Shown here in pieces: positions 42,149-52,162 of a stretch of 64,000 bases of DNA. The stretch covers positions 1-64,000 of the forward strand of contig NZ_NGKA01000010.1 of the NCBI RefSeq assembly GCF_003987645.1, in the 5' to 3' direction. Within the stretch, counting starts at the first letter, position 1, and every line of letters begins with the position of its first letter. This DNA comes from Vagococcus elongatus (GTDB lineage: Bacteria; Bacillota; Bacilli; Lactobacillales; Vagococcaceae). Position numbers and translations under genes: made by a program. A model generated the notes under the pieces. That model saw only the letters and a list, made by a program, of their open reading frames with translations. It did not search any database and was not told the origin of the DNA.

Positions 42149-45058
42149 TTAATCTCCTGCCACATACATGACAGCTATGTTTAACCAAGACCCTACGCCA
42201 GCTGCAGATTGGGATGTTACTCCATAACGAGATAAAATCATGTTTCCAGACATATCAATATCCAATAGGTATCTGTTCATGCCGGATCCCTGCATAATTG
42301 TCTTAACCCACTGTTTAGGTCTAACACCAACGGGCAATGTGGCTAATGTCACCTGCGCTCCTGCGGCTATTTCTACCGTCGGTTTAATTGCACCTGTTAG
42401 CTGCACAATTCTATTTTGTCTGCTATACCTTGGCTGGTTGGCGTCTCCGGAATCATACTCAGTAAAACCTGACTTGTACATCCCTGACGAAAAGGCAGTT
42501 GTTGGGATAGTCATCAAATCTTTATACGTTAGATTGACGATACCATAAGGCTCTCTGTAGTCTCGCATAGCAATTCCCATGGGACTTACAGCCGACTGAA
42601 CAAGATTGTTTGATGCAGCACTGCCGCTTGATACCCTGAACCCACCTGAACCTGCTTCCCAATCCCATAATATAGTGTTTTTAGTAGCGTCAGAATAGGA
42701 TATAGACGTCATCCCACTTGGGGATTGTGTGAATTTTCCATTTTGCGGATCACCTGCAATTTTCCAAGTCACCGTTTTGACTCCCACATCTTCGGAAACA
42801 TAATTCAGGGTAACATTTCCCTCTGCATAATCACCAGAGTTGATAAATTTAGACCCTGATAAGGTACTAGCTATTATCTCCGCACTTGTTATTTTGATTG
42901 CGTTTAGTTCAACGATATTTAACAATGACTGTTCTATGGTCTGCGCTTGCCATTTGCCACCCTTTAAGATATAAAATCCAGTCACGTTACCTACAGCATC
43001 AGTTCTCCACCATTGCTGCCCTTCGCTTACTCCGACAGGTTCTGTCACTGATATAATTGGATAACTACCTGTCATACCTAAAACTAATGCAGGAGCAGAT
43101 GTGCTAGTGGTGCCATTTGTATAAGTAGTTAATATTCTTCGCCACACAAATTTGGTTGGATCAGCGTTATTAGGTACTGTGGTAGACCACACACCCCCCG
43201 TTTGAGTGGTGGGTGATGTTGAAATATAATACTGTTCCACGATGGATTTGATGCCATTGCCTGTTGCTCCTGCGGGCCCTTGCGGACCTGTTGCACCCGG
43301 TTGACCAGTTTCTCCATCCTTGCCATCAGCTCCCATTTTCCCAACACTATATGACACTGTCTTAGTTCCGTCAGTGTAGGACAGCTCCGTCTTTGTCCAT
43401 AGATATTGATTAGCTCCCACGGAAGGTATACCGGTCGTCCAAACACCTGTTGGCGGACTAGTTCCTCCTATTGATGCTTGGTAAGTAACTTTACTTGCAG
43501 CTATGCCAGTGCCATCTTCACCTTTCGGACCCGTGTTTCCTGTGGCACCGGGATCACCTTTATCCCCTTTGGCGCCGTCTTGGCCATCATTACCTTTAGC
43601 TAAAAACCACTCGTAATCTTTTGGATTATTACTTGCCGTTGGTGTGTCCTTGTTATACGCCATACCGATGTAGGCTTTGCCATCCGGATAGTCCGACATA
43701 CCGCCACCGCTGACCGTGTCTGCATACTTACGCCATATATATTTATTAGTACCGGGAATCCCTTGAGAACCTTCCACTTTTATCCACAAACCTACGTAAT
43801 CTGCCGGATCATCTGATGGCACTGGTTGATTGATGACAGTCTTAACCGCCATATACTTTTTACCTGCCGGACTAGCTGATATACCGTTCCCTTGATCATC
43901 GTCAGCATATCTAACCCAAAGGGAGGGAGTCTCAATTTTAAGACTATTTAACTGCTCCTGTAGTTTCTTGATTCTGGCATCGATACTCGACTCCACGATC
44001 CTAAAATTCCCAAACAACGCTTTGCTACGGCTTGGTTCGGAATAGCATTTGTCAATCTCCAGCACTCGTGCTTTCAGGTAAAGAGGCGGATTGTAGTCGT
44101 GGTCGATCACACTGACAAAGTCCCCGACTTCTAGATTTTCGTCCACCTCCACCAAGTCAACCTCATAATTGATTTTTGGCTGCACTCGACGTTTTAACTC
44201 AGCGAGAGTCTGTTTAAACAGCGTGTCTTGATTGTCCGTGTCATAGTCCCAATAGTCCTCGTTGTACACTGCCTCATTATCATCGTACTGTTGGTGAGCC
44301 TTGCGACTGCGTAAAAAGACAGCGCCTTTTGTAGTAAAAAAGTCGCCATCATCATATTCTATATCCCTAAAGTAGACATCTTCATTTCCTTCTTTAGCCT
44401 TCCCAACTCCAGCAATAGCTGTCCTTAAGTCGCTTGTGTCTACGGTTTTAGTAATATTGGTGACAGTGTCACCATAAACAAGCTGGACATCTGATCGCTC
44501 TCTACCACGCTGACGATAGATATTGGCTACCTTTTTAATCACTTTTGAGTTATGCATGATGACTTGATAATCAATCTCTGCATTGTCAAAGGCGTTCAAC
44601 AGTTCATTGATTCGCTTTTTGGCAGTAGCACGTCCTTCGTACTCCACCACTCTAGACATGTGGGAAATCTCATTGATACCAATCTCCCATCCTGTACCTT
44701 GAGCGCATAAATTAAAGTAATATTCAAACGGATTAGGCTGTGGAAATTTCTCCCATCTGTTCATGACTTTATTAATCAGTTCATAGCCGAGATTTTCCGT
44801 CCGAATAATGTATCGATCGTGATCCTCTTCAATCTCATTACCAAACAGACTAAACTTCCAAGCATTCCCTTTGTCATCCCTAAAAGAGATAAAGCGTGTC
44901 TCCGATAGCAATCTAGCGTTTTCTTTAGTTTTCTCAACCTCGAAATCAAAGGTCGAGCTGCCGCTTTCTACATTGATAACATGGCTATCGTTGTAATAAT
45001 CAGCCATGACCCCGATGGATGTTGAGTTCATGGTTTGTAAATACAGTAAAGGTTTCAA
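42149..45058 (-). CDS. Tail-tip/receptor-binding protein with collagen-like segments
   Basis: 969 residues, TTG start with AGGTGG 9 bases upstream. The N-terminal ~380 residues are a prophage tail (Tal/endopeptidase-like) domain that fixes the protein to Dit. Then come short repeats containing WVRYADDDQGNG and related lines, two Gly-X-Y collagen-like stretches (about 495-515 and 580-600), and a C-terminal beta-rich domain (about 720-969), likely the host-binding part. A long single tail protein like this combines baseplate and fibre functions. Confidence 0.85.
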   Translation of the reverse strand: MKPLLYLQTMNSTSIGVMADYYNDSHVINVESGSSTFDFEVEKTKENARLLSETRFISFRDDKGNAWKFSLFGNEIEEDHDRYIIRTENLGYELINKVMNRWEKFPQPNPFEYYFNLCAQGTGWEIGINEISHMSRVVEYEGRATAKKRINELLNAFDNAEIDYQVIMHNSKVIKKVANIYRQRGRERSDVQLVYGDTVTNITKTVDTSDLRTAIAGVGKAKEGNEDVYFRDIEYDDGDFFTTKGAVFLRSRKAHQQYDDNEAVYNEDYWDYDTDNQDTLFKQTLAELKRRVQPKINYEVDLVEVDENLEVGDFVSVIDHDYNPPLYLKARVLEIDKCYSEPSRSKALFGNFRIVESSIDARIKKLQEQLNSLKIETPSLWVRYADDDQGNGISASPAGKKYMAVKTVINQPVPSDDPADYVGLWIKVEGSQGIPGTNKYIWRKYADTVSGGGMSDYPDGKAYIGMAYNKDTPTASNNPKDYEWFLAKGNDGQDGAKGDKGDPGATGNTGPKGEDGTGIAASKVTYQASIGGTSPPTGVWTTGIPSVGANQYLWTKTELSYTDGTKTVSYSVGKMGADGKDGETGQPGATGPQGPAGATGNGIKSIVEQYYISTSPTTQTGGVWSTTVPNNADPTKFVWRRILTTYTNGTTSTSAPALVLGMTGSYPIISVTEPVGVSEGQQWWRTDAVGNVTGFYILKGGKWQAQTIEQSLLNIVELNAIKITSAEIIASTLSGSKFINSGDYAEGNVTLNYVSEDVGVKTVTWKIAGDPQNGKFTQSPSGMTSISYSDATKNTILWDWEAGSGGFRVSSGSAASNNLVQSAVSPMGIAMRDYREPYGIVNLTYKDLMTIPTTAFSSGMYKSGFTEYDSGDANQPRYSRQNRIVQLTGAIKPTVEIAAGAQVTLATLPVGVRPKQWVKTIMQGSGMNRYLLDIDMSGNMILSRYGVTSQSAAGVGSWLNIAVMYVAGD

Positions 45059-45061
45059 TGA

Positions 45062-46558
45062 TTATAACCACCTTTCTCTGTAGGTTAATTTCATTTCGGG
45101 TCTTGCCGAAAAGTCCGAATAGGCAATCCCTATCTCATTTTTTCCCGGAACCAACATAATCGGTTTAGATGCCATTTCTTGGATATCCACATTTAAGCCA
45201 TCATTGACGTAGGTTTCTACCTTACGATCCGTGCAGGCCACATTGACTTTATCGCCCGGCGAAAACATATTAGGAATATCCTGCCAATACTCAACGTTAT
45301 GCTTTTTAAGTTCTAGCTCGTAGATTGCCATATCCGTTGGATAGTCAGTTTTCCAAGCACCGTTCCAATAAGTCACACCGGCCGCTTCCACTTCCGCTAA
45401 GCTAGGATCACGGTACGTAAACCGTTGACTGGTGTTTTTACTACCTCGCTCCAGTTTATCCATGGCAAACGTGAATGTGTCTCCCCGTTTTTCTATGATG
45501 GTTTGACCGATAAAATCATTCCACCGATCAGAATTTTCTCGCCAAACTAATTGTTGCTTAACCCAAAACTCACACGTTGATCGGACGGTACCCTTTGCTC
45601 GTTTCCACCACAATATCCCGGCTAAAAAATTCCCCTCAGCGTCCGTGATGTTGATTTCTTGAAATCCCAACTCCTGAGTGCCTCGGACATTGTTGTGAGC
45701 ATAAAAGTGAGTATAGGCCCTCATCCACCAATCTTTAGCAGTCTTAGATCCGTTAGTATCAACATCAAGTTCACGGTAGATAGACGGTCCTGTCCAGCCA
45801 TCATGAGTCGCTGTGTCTCCAAACGAGTCAGTGATCGTTCTAGTCCGGCCGTTGGCGTCTGTCCCAAAGCGTAGCACGCCATTTTGAACTGCGCTGACAT
45901 GTTCTGCATATCGGATAAAACCATTGTTATCACGCCATTTATTACGAGTTGGCGGTAGAAAATCATCATAAAGCAAGCGTTCGCTGGCGTTGACATCCAC
46001 ACCGTCCACCTCAAGTGCATTCCCAACTTGTACAGCATTGTCGTTAGAGTCGGCAATTCCAAGAAAGCCGTTCTCTGTCGAGTGCTTAAATTCAAAACTG
46101 ACTGGTATCGGCGCACTACCTTCATAGTTGATTTCAACAATATCTGTATCATTTGGTAATACCAGCTCTGTTTCATCAATAGAATGAGCTAAACCATCTG
46201 GAATCACCCATTCAATATCTCCAAACCCGAGAAAGCTTTTTTCGGCAACATTGATGTCTCCAGTCGGCACAGCCAAATAATATTTGTCAGGCTCATCACT
46301 AAAAATCAAAGGTTTTGGCTCAGATACAATGAGTAGTTTAGCCAGTTCTCTACGCTTAGCAATCAAATCGTACCGTAGGACAAACCCCATTGGTATCGTC
46401 TTTTCATGGAATTGCACTTGCTGGAATTTCTTCCCTGCCGCATTACCAACCTTTTGAAGGTCAGGTTCCACCGTCATTCCAATGCCACGATCAAGGTTGG
46501 TCACTTGAAGATATTTAGTGATTTCCAGCTCTCCAAACCATACTTTAAAATCACTCAC
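45062..46558 (-). CDS. Distal tail protein (Dit) with an inserted domain
   Basis: 498 residues. The first ~150 and the last ~100 match the Sipho_tail Dit fold (start FKVWFGELEITKY, GIGMTVEP; end GKNEIGIAYSD). About 230 residues between them (from LLYDDFLPP to MAIYELELKK) form an inserted beta-rich domain rich in Trp and Tyr, as in evolved Dit proteins with carbohydrate-binding modules. It should form the hub between the tail tube and tip and contact cell-wall sugars. It overlaps the tape measure stop. Confidence 0.85.
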   Translation of the reverse strand: MSDFKVWFGELEITKYLQVTNLDRGIGMTVEPDLQKVGNAAGKKFQQVQFHEKTIPMGFVLRYDLIAKRRELAKLLIVSEPKPLIFSDEPDKYYLAVPTGDINVAEKSFLGFGDIEWVIPDGLAHSIDETELVLPNDTDIVEINYEGSAPIPVSFEFKHSTENGFLGIADSNDNAVQVGNALEVDGVDVNASERLLYDDFLPPTRNKWRDNNGFIRYAEHVSAVQNGVLRFGTDANGRTRTITDSFGDTATHDGWTGPSIYRELDVDTNGSKTAKDWWMRAYTHFYAHNNVRGTQELGFQEINITDAEGNFLAGILWWKRAKGTVRSTCEFWVKQQLVWRENSDRWNDFIGQTIIEKRGDTFTFAMDKLERGSKNTSQRFTYRDPSLAEVEAAGVTYWNGAWKTDYPTDMAIYELELKKHNVEYWQDIPNMFSPGDKVNVACTDRKVETYVNDGLNVDIQEMASKPIMLVPGKNEIGIAYSDFSARPEMKLTYRERWL

Positions 46559-49500
46559 TATCTATCACCATCCTTTCGCATACGCCTTTTTGTAAATCTC
46601 TCCAATTCTTTTTCTGTATATGGTGCAGTTGACCGTGCTATCTCTTTCCCGTCAACCTCTAAGACATTCTCGATGTATATCGGTGGATATTTATGGTTTT
46701 GATTGTAATTATTATTCGTGTTATTAATAATACTGTGTCCAACACCTGCAAATACTGGAGCATTACCTATGACCTGCTCTGCTCGAATTGCCGGTAATTT
46801 TATTTGACTAACCGCTTTTTGCATAGATGAAATTGGAAGTTTGGAGTATAAGTCAATACCATCTCCCCAACCAACCATCATGTTTTTACCAATAAAATTT
46901 TTCATCCAACGTGATGGTGAATTAATATCCATTGCTCGTTGAATAGTTGCTTTAATTCTTGAAGCAACACTATTTGCAGCTGAGATTGCCACTCCTGAAT
47001 TGGCATAGATTCCACTAGCAAGACCGGACATGATCTGGGCCCCAATTGACCTCATCTGACTTGGTAAAGGATTGAATGTAGTTCTTAATGAATTAGCGAC
47101 TTTCGTTATAGCTGATTTTGCATTTGAGCTATTATTATTAATTCCATTGGTTAATCCTTGAACGATGTTTTTACCAAAATCCATGAATTTTTTGGATGGA
47201 CTATGAATGGCTAATTCATTTTTAAAAGAAGAACTGGTTTCTTTGGCGAGTTTTTCACTCGAATCTTTAGCATCCGATGTACTATCAGTAATACCTTTAG
47301 CAACTCCTGATGGCACTTCTTTCCCTAAACTCTTAAAGTCAGCGGCGGCTATAGAAGTTTTCAAAGAACTTGAAACACCAGTAATCATCTTTTCAACGCT
47401 TGCGCTAACACCTTGCCCCTCTGTGTCAAAGGCAGTTTTTAATGCAGTGGTTGCTGTTGTTCCTCCGTTCTTAAATACTTCATTCATTTTTTGTAACTCT
47501 TCATCTGAAGCGCCAACCATTGCTGCTACGTGTCCTGCTGATTCCGGACCCGCATCACGTAGTTTATTCAAAAGTCCTTCATCAACACCACGTTCAGCCA
47601 AAATAGCTATGTTATCCGCCCATTCGCTAATAACACGTTGATTTTCTTCCATATTTGAAGTCATCTGTGCAACAGACATTTCTTGCTTGTCGCTAAGAGT
47701 ATCAAACATCTCAGTCGCTGCTTCGGAATATTCAAGCCACTTCTCTCGCATGCCATCCACAGCAGTTCTTTGTGCTTCTGACAGTGATTCATACGACACA
47801 ACTTGACGTAACACACCATTTTCAGTAGCCTCAGTAACTGAATTCATAGCATTGGTTAGTGTTTCCTGTGTTGAAGTAAATTCATCTTTAAGAGCTGCTT
47901 GATTTTCTTTTAAGATAGTTTCCTGTTCATCTAGTTCTTTAGTTGCCTCTTTTGCTTCTTTTTTCTTAACAACACCGTCTTCAAGTTTTTGATTCCATTC
48001 CTCACGCAGTTCCGAAATCTCTTTGATTTTGGCGTCAACTTCATTTTGCTCTTTTGAAATATCAAGTAGTTGTTGTTGTGATTCGATTAACTTATCTTGA
48101 TCTCCATAAGCTGCTATCTTTTGTTTTAAAGCTTCCGTTGACATTGATAGATTGCCAGTTTCTTCACTATACTGTAAGTTTAAATCTCCATAGGCTTGAT
48201 TTAGTTGTTCAATCTGCTCCTTTAAAGATTTTTTTTCTCCGGCAGTTAGCTTTTCCTTAGATGCCAAATCTGATACACTTTTTGCCACATCTTGATAAGC
48301 TTTCTTGCTGTTTTCTAAATGGCTTATTTCATCTTTTCTATTAATACTATTTTGCTTGGTGGCATCTGCTAACTGCTGAGTCGAATCAACCAATTTAGAC
48401 TGCTCTTTATTTAGTTGTTTCGACGCTTCAGTTTCTTTATTTAACCATTTAAATAAAGCAGTTCCAGCAGCAACTAATGTACCTATACCTGCAACTACCC
48501 AACCGATAGGACCTGTCATCACTTTTAAAGCGGTACTAAAAGCGGTTGTCGCAGCAGTAGCCAAAGTCGTAACCACCGTATGAGCGCTGATCCCTCCAGT
48601 TAAAACACCAATCAAAGCAGTTGATATACTAATGACTCCATTTTGTGCTGATTTAGCAATCACATCTGCTTTTGTCGCTGTCGTATCCGCAATCTGTGCT
48701 GCCATTTTTCCTTTGGTAACAATTGTCAAAGCCTTTCCACTCATTGCTGCCATTTGTAAAGCAGCATGATTTCCTAATATTAAGGAGTTAATCCCATCAA
48801 TTATTTTCAAAGCACCGTAGGCAACTGCTACACCCATCAAAACAGGAGATAAGGTTTTCCCAACAGAAACCGTTCCTTTAACAACACTTGCAAACACCTT
48901 AAATAATGGAGTAGTTAATTCAATAGCGGTTCCCATGCTTTTAAATGCAGCATTTATGACTACTTTCATTCCATCAATATTTTTAGCAATTGTTTGACCA
49001 GTCACTGCTTTGGAAAGATTATCAAAGCTTTTTAGAATGTTAGCCAAGCCTTTAGATACTGCATTTTTTAGGTTACCAAATGAAGTCGCAATACCTTCAC
49101 TGTTTACTTTCGCAAGTTCGGCAAGTTCACCGGTACCTGTACCAAGCTTAATCAGTTGGCTTTCAAAATCTCTAAATGTAATCTCACCAGCTTTTAACGC
49201 ATCATATAAATCTCGTTGAGCTGTCTCTCCCACATAACCCATTGCTTCAGCAGTTTTTTGTAAACCAATCGGCATAGTTTCTTGCAAAGTTTTCCAAGAT
49301 TGTAAATCCACTTGGCCGGTGGATAGCATTTGGATATATTGCTCCATCCCTCTGTTTGCATCAGCTGTACTAGCCCCACTCGCTAACATGGCATTATTCA
49401 ATGCTAAAGTAGCATCCGTTGATCGATTGAGATTTCCAGTAATAGCAGTCATCCGCTGGGCGGTAGAAACGACTTCATCAAGCTTTGTTGGTAAGCCATC

Positions 49501-49812
49501 AATACCATCAGCTAATTTATCAACGCTGACTCCTGATTCTTCAGCAGAAAAACCAAGTGCTCCTAACACCTTAGGAAAACGTTCCATCGTATCAAAACGA
49601 CTTATTGCAGCATCTAGAGAATTTTTCAGAACTCCCAATCCAGCTGCAGCTACTTTAACTAAACCAAGAGAGGTCACCATATTTTTTATACTGCTTTCGG
49701 CTTTTTGAGCTGGTTGTGGAATGCCGCCTAACTGCTTTTTTAAATCAGCTACACCTTTAACCACTGACCCATCTTCCATTTCTATTTCAATAACAACTCT
49801 GCCATCAGCCAT
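46558..49812 (-). CDS. Tape measure protein
   Basis: 1084 residues, the longest gene here. An N-terminal tape measure domain (about 60-200, FDTMERFPKVLGALGFS), hydrophobic Ala/Gly-rich helices in the middle, a coiled-coil stretch (about 480-640), and C-terminal segments with IHSPSKKFMDFGKN and INSPSRWMKNFIG. It sets tail length and is ejected with DNA. From family experience about 1.5 angstrom per residue gives a tail near 160 nm. Confidence 0.92.
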   Translation of the reverse strand: MADGRVVIEIEMEDGSVVKGVADLKKQLGGIPQPAQKAESSIKNMVTSLGLVKVAAAGLGVLKNSLDAAISRFDTMERFPKVLGALGFSAEESGVSVDKLADGIDGLPTKLDEVVSTAQRMTAITGNLNRSTDATLALNNAMLASGASTADANRGMEQYIQMLSTGQVDLQSWKTLQETMPIGLQKTAEAMGYVGETAQRDLYDALKAGEITFRDFESQLIKLGTGTGELAELAKVNSEGIATSFGNLKNAVSKGLANILKSFDNLSKAVTGQTIAKNIDGMKVVINAAFKSMGTAIELTTPLFKVFASVVKGTVSVGKTLSPVLMGVAVAYGALKIIDGINSLILGNHAALQMAAMSGKALTIVTKGKMAAQIADTTATKADVIAKSAQNGVISISTALIGVLTGGISAHTVVTTLATAATTAFSTALKVMTGPIGWVVAGIGTLVAAGTALFKWLNKETEASKQLNKEQSKLVDSTQQLADATKQNSINRKDEISHLENSKKAYQDVAKSVSDLASKEKLTAGEKKSLKEQIEQLNQAYGDLNLQYSEETGNLSMSTEALKQKIAAYGDQDKLIESQQQLLDISKEQNEVDAKIKEISELREEWNQKLEDGVVKKKEAKEATKELDEQETILKENQAALKDEFTSTQETLTNAMNSVTEATENGVLRQVVSYESLSEAQRTAVDGMREKWLEYSEAATEMFDTLSDKQEMSVAQMTSNMEENQRVISEWADNIAILAERGVDEGLLNKLRDAGPESAGHVAAMVGASDEELQKMNEVFKNGGTTATTALKTAFDTEGQGVSASVEKMITGVSSSLKTSIAAADFKSLGKEVPSGVAKGITDSTSDAKDSSEKLAKETSSSFKNELAIHSPSKKFMDFGKNIVQGLTNGINNNSSNAKSAITKVANSLRTTFNPLPSQMRSIGAQIMSGLASGIYANSGVAISAANSVASRIKATIQRAMDINSPSRWMKNFIGKNMMVGWGDGIDLYSKLPISSMQKAVSQIKLPAIRAEQVIGNAPVFAGVGHSIINNTNNNYNQNHKYPPIYIENVLEVDGKEIARSTAPYTEKELERFTKRRMRKDGDR

Positions 49813-50491
49813 AGTTAACCCCCTCTCTTAACTCATTTAGTCTTTTTTTAGCATAAGCAACACGTTCTGCTTCGTTCATTAAAGCCATTTTTTGTTTTTC
49901 AAATTCCAACTGAGTCTCCATCAATTGTCTTTCTAATTCGTCTTGAGGAGATCTCAAAGTGTAGATTTTTTTAAGATCTTCCATTTCTTTAATACGTTCT
50001 TTTGGTGTATCTGTTGATGGTTTCCACAATCTAATTTGCATCACTTCTGCAATTTTTGTATCTCCTGAAAGACTGATAAACAAAGCTTTGAACTCATGCC
50101 ATTGCATTTTGTTTCTTTCTTTTAACAAATTGATGCCATAATCTTTCAAAAAAGATGCAAAAATAAAGCCGGCATCCTCAACGAATGAGTACACCGACTT
50201 ATCTTCTACGTTTGAATCAGTAGTTTGTATTTCTTCATTTGCTTTGCCAAATAACTTTTTGGAAATTTCTGCACAAATTAATGCTTGTTCATTAAGATCC
50301 CATTGATCAATTTCATCATAAGAAAGACCTAAGTAATTTTTTAAGGTTACTCTAGCTTTCGACTGATCACTGATATTAGAATTTTGAGAAAGTTCTAAAT
50401 TAGCAAGCACAACGTTAAAGCTACAATCAAATTCATATTTTTTGGAATCAATGGTGATAGTATTGTCAAAATCTCTAAAAAGAGAAAACAT
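49805..50491 (-). CDS. Gp15-family tail protein
   Basis: 228 residues matching bacteriophage Gp15: an N-terminal FDNTITIDSKKYEFDCSFNVVLAN, a central domain, and a helical charged tail. It lies between the chaperone-like gene and the tape measure, where the second tail assembly chaperone is expected. Its start is 8 bases after the previous stop. Confidence 0.82.
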   Translation of the reverse strand: MFSLFRDFDNTITIDSKKYEFDCSFNVVLANLELSQNSNISDQSKARVTLKNYLGLSYDEIDQWDLNEQALICAEISKKLFGKANEEIQTTDSNVEDKSVYSFVEDAGFIFASFLKDYGINLLKERNKMQWHEFKALFISLSGDTKIAEVMQIRLWKPSTDTPKERIKEMEDLKKIYTLRSPQDELERQLMETQLEFEKQKMALMNEAERVAYAKKRLNELREGVNYG

Positions 50492-50499
50492 TCCATCAC

Positions 50500-50904
50500 C
50501 TACTTATCAATTTCAAACATTTCAGCTTCTTTTCGATCTTGCTCTTCTTTGAAATCATTGATTGCTTTCGTTATAAACTCAACCAAAGTTAAATATAGGG
50601 CCTTTCGATTGAGTATAGATGGCTGATGCTTTTTAATGATTTCATACGACCCTTGACCCAAAATGAAATCATAGCCTTCCTTTAGCCACTCATCAGCTTT
50701 ACTAATTTCTCCAAGTACATCTGCAGCTTCTTTTTCGCTTATTTTATCAATTCTTTCAGTAACTTCACTGATACCATTATAGAACCGTTTAATGTTTTCA
50801 TCAGAATAGCTAAAACGGAACTCTTCAGTGGCAGTACTTCCATCTTCGAATTGCAACTTAATTGGAAAATAATCTCGTTTAATCGGTAATAGTATCTCGT
50901 TCAT
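50500..50904 (-). CDS. Tail assembly chaperone-like protein
   Basis: 134 residues, acidic, beta-rich at the N-terminus (LPIKRDYFPIKLQFEDGSTATEEFRF) and helical after. Position after the tail tube gene and before Gp15 fits the gpG-type chaperone. Its start and ribosome site (AGAGGAG) lie inside the frameshift extension of the tail tube gene. Confidence 0.72.
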   Translation of the reverse strand: MNEILLPIKRDYFPIKLQFEDGSTATEEFRFSYSDENIKRFYNGISEVTERIDKISEKEAADVLGEISKADEWLKEGYDFILGQGSYEIIKKHQPSILNRKALYLTLVEFITKAINDFKEEQDRKEAEMFEIDK

Positions 50905-50966
50905 CCGTTATCTCCTCTCCTAGTACTTCATCATTTGATGCCCCGGTTTCAACTGGACCGGGCGCA
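50879..50966 (-). other. +1 frame extension of the tail tube gene
   Basis: Directly after the tail tube stop the +1 frame stays open for 29 codons (starting NAPGPVETGASND, ending DTITD). The last codons are CCC TAA: a proline tRNA can slip from CCC to CCT, after which AAT is read. The extension has no start codon of its own in this part and fills an otherwise non-coding gap. Predicted long form: 174 residues. Confidence 0.65.
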
Positions 50967-51404
50967 TTAGGGAGTCGTTTCTTTCGGTGTGTCGGTAGGT
51001 GTTCCTTTGAACTTAATTGAGAAGTTAAACTGCTGACGTTGACCTGCTTCTCCGCCAAAAGGTACAATATTCAAGACTGTGGCTGGTCCAGATAAGATAC
51101 GTCCGTCAGGTTCAGTAATTTCTAGATAGCAATCTCTATCTGAAACTTTAACTAATTTCTCGCGGACAAAGTTTTGCGTTTCATCAGAATAAAGGCGATG
51201 ACCTTCAATATCAATTTGATAATTCAGACCAGTAACATAGGTCTCTTTCCCTCCGATATAGTAAGTTACGTCTTCTGTTTCTTCCTCGAAAGTTGGTGTG
51301 ATATTAACTACCCCACCACCTAAATCGAACAATTCTTCTTTGTCTTTCCCAACTTTAAACTTCGTAGCCTCAGCTAGAAAAAACTTCAATAATTCTTCAT
51401 TCAT
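50967..51404 (-). CDS. Major tail (tube) protein
   Basis: 145 residues: a beta-rich tail tube fold (FDLGGGVVNITPTFEEETEDVTYYIGG ... NFSIKFKGTPTDTP). Position between the minor capsid/terminator genes and the chaperones fits. The C-terminus ends ETTP-stop at a CCC TAA slippery stop; a longer form is likely (see the extension). Confidence 0.85.
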   Translation of the reverse strand: MNEELLKFFLAEATKFKVGKDKEELFDLGGGVVNITPTFEEETEDVTYYIGGKETYVTGLNYQIDIEGHRLYSDETQNFVREKLVKVSDRDCYLEITEPDGRILSGPATVLNIVPFGGEAGQRQQFNFSIKFKGTPTDTPKETTP

Positions 51405-51410
51405 ATTATT

Positions 51411-51812
51411 TTACTTCCTCTCTACAATTATTTGGGCTTGCGTATTAAAAGAAAAAAGCCAGTAACCTTTCTCATCTTGTGCTTTATGGAAAGGTTCGCT
51501 TGAATTTATAAACTTTATAAATTGAAAACTACGGTTATTTGATTCAAGATTTTTTAACTCCTCAACAAACTCGGAAATTGTATTTAAATCTTGAATAGCT
51601 CGTTTTATGCTTTTAGTCTTAATCATAACTTCAACATTTATTTGTTTTTCTTCGGTACCGTCATAATACTTTACAACAGTCCGACTTCCCGGTAATAAGC
51701 TAGTAGCTATACTATCTGTCTCACTCACGATACCGGTTTTAGGGTTCGCAATTAAATTCAACTCACCAAGTTTGCGTGTAAAGACTTCAATAAAATCAAG
51801 TGATTGTGTCAT
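51411..51812 (-). CDS. Minor capsid protein 3-like / tail terminator
   Basis: 133 residues from the ATG at 51812 with AGGGGG 8 bases upstream; the longer open frame overlaps the gene before. It matches the third of the minor capsid genes common in lactic phages and probably caps the tail at the head junction. Starts inside the previous stop (ATGA). Confidence 0.65.
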   Translation of the reverse strand: MTQSLDFIEVFTRKLGELNLIANPKTGIVSETDSIATSLLPGSRTVVKYYDGTEEKQINVEVMIKTKSIKRAIQDLNTISEFVEELKNLESNNRSFQFIKFINSSEPFHKAQDEKGYWLFSFNTQAQIIVERK

Positions 51813-52162
51813 AGACCTAACCCCCTCAAGAACACTTTTTCCCAATCCGACATAAACAATCCCTTGGCTCTTAAATCCCAGTAAGGACCAGTCCCTGGAG
51901 TGGTCCAATTTTTAATAAAATAAACGCCATGCAGATTTTTAATCATGCCATAGTACATAGGTTTAGCGTAAGGCGTCACCCAATGCAAAGACTTTCTGTC
52001 TACACCAATCGTGCCGGTCTGTTGCAATGTTCCCATGTCGTTGGGTACAAATGGCTGCATATCCATCAACATTTGGTTCATCATAATAACCCTTGCACGT
52101 TTCAGGTTTCCTGCACTCAGCTTGCGTTCGATATTGGCTATGTCTACCTTTATTTTGACCAT
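51809..52162 (-). CDS. Minor capsid protein 2-like
   Basis: 117 residues, ATG at 52162 overlapping the previous stop (TGATG), with GAGGTG upstream. Motifs FVPNDMGTLQQTG and TPYAKPMYYG ... GTGPYWDLRAKG are those of the HK97 gp10/minor capsid group. A head-tail joining protein. Confidence 0.75.
   Translation of the reverse strand: MVKIKVDIANIERKLSAGNLKRARVIMMNQMLMDMQPFVPNDMGTLQQTGTIGVDRKSLHWVTPYAKPMYYGMIKNLHGVYFIKNWTTPGTGPYWDLRAKGLFMSDWEKVFLRGLGL

Noticed and set aside
49805-50904. Classic lambda-type -1 frameshift joining the two tail chaperone genes
   Set aside because: The second gene has its own ATG 8 bases after the first stop, and I see no slippery heptamer near the end of the first.
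50879-51067. Separate 62-codon gene overlapping the tail tube gene
   Set aside because: Its start lies deep inside the tail gene without a ribosome site. It is better explained as the +1 extension frame.
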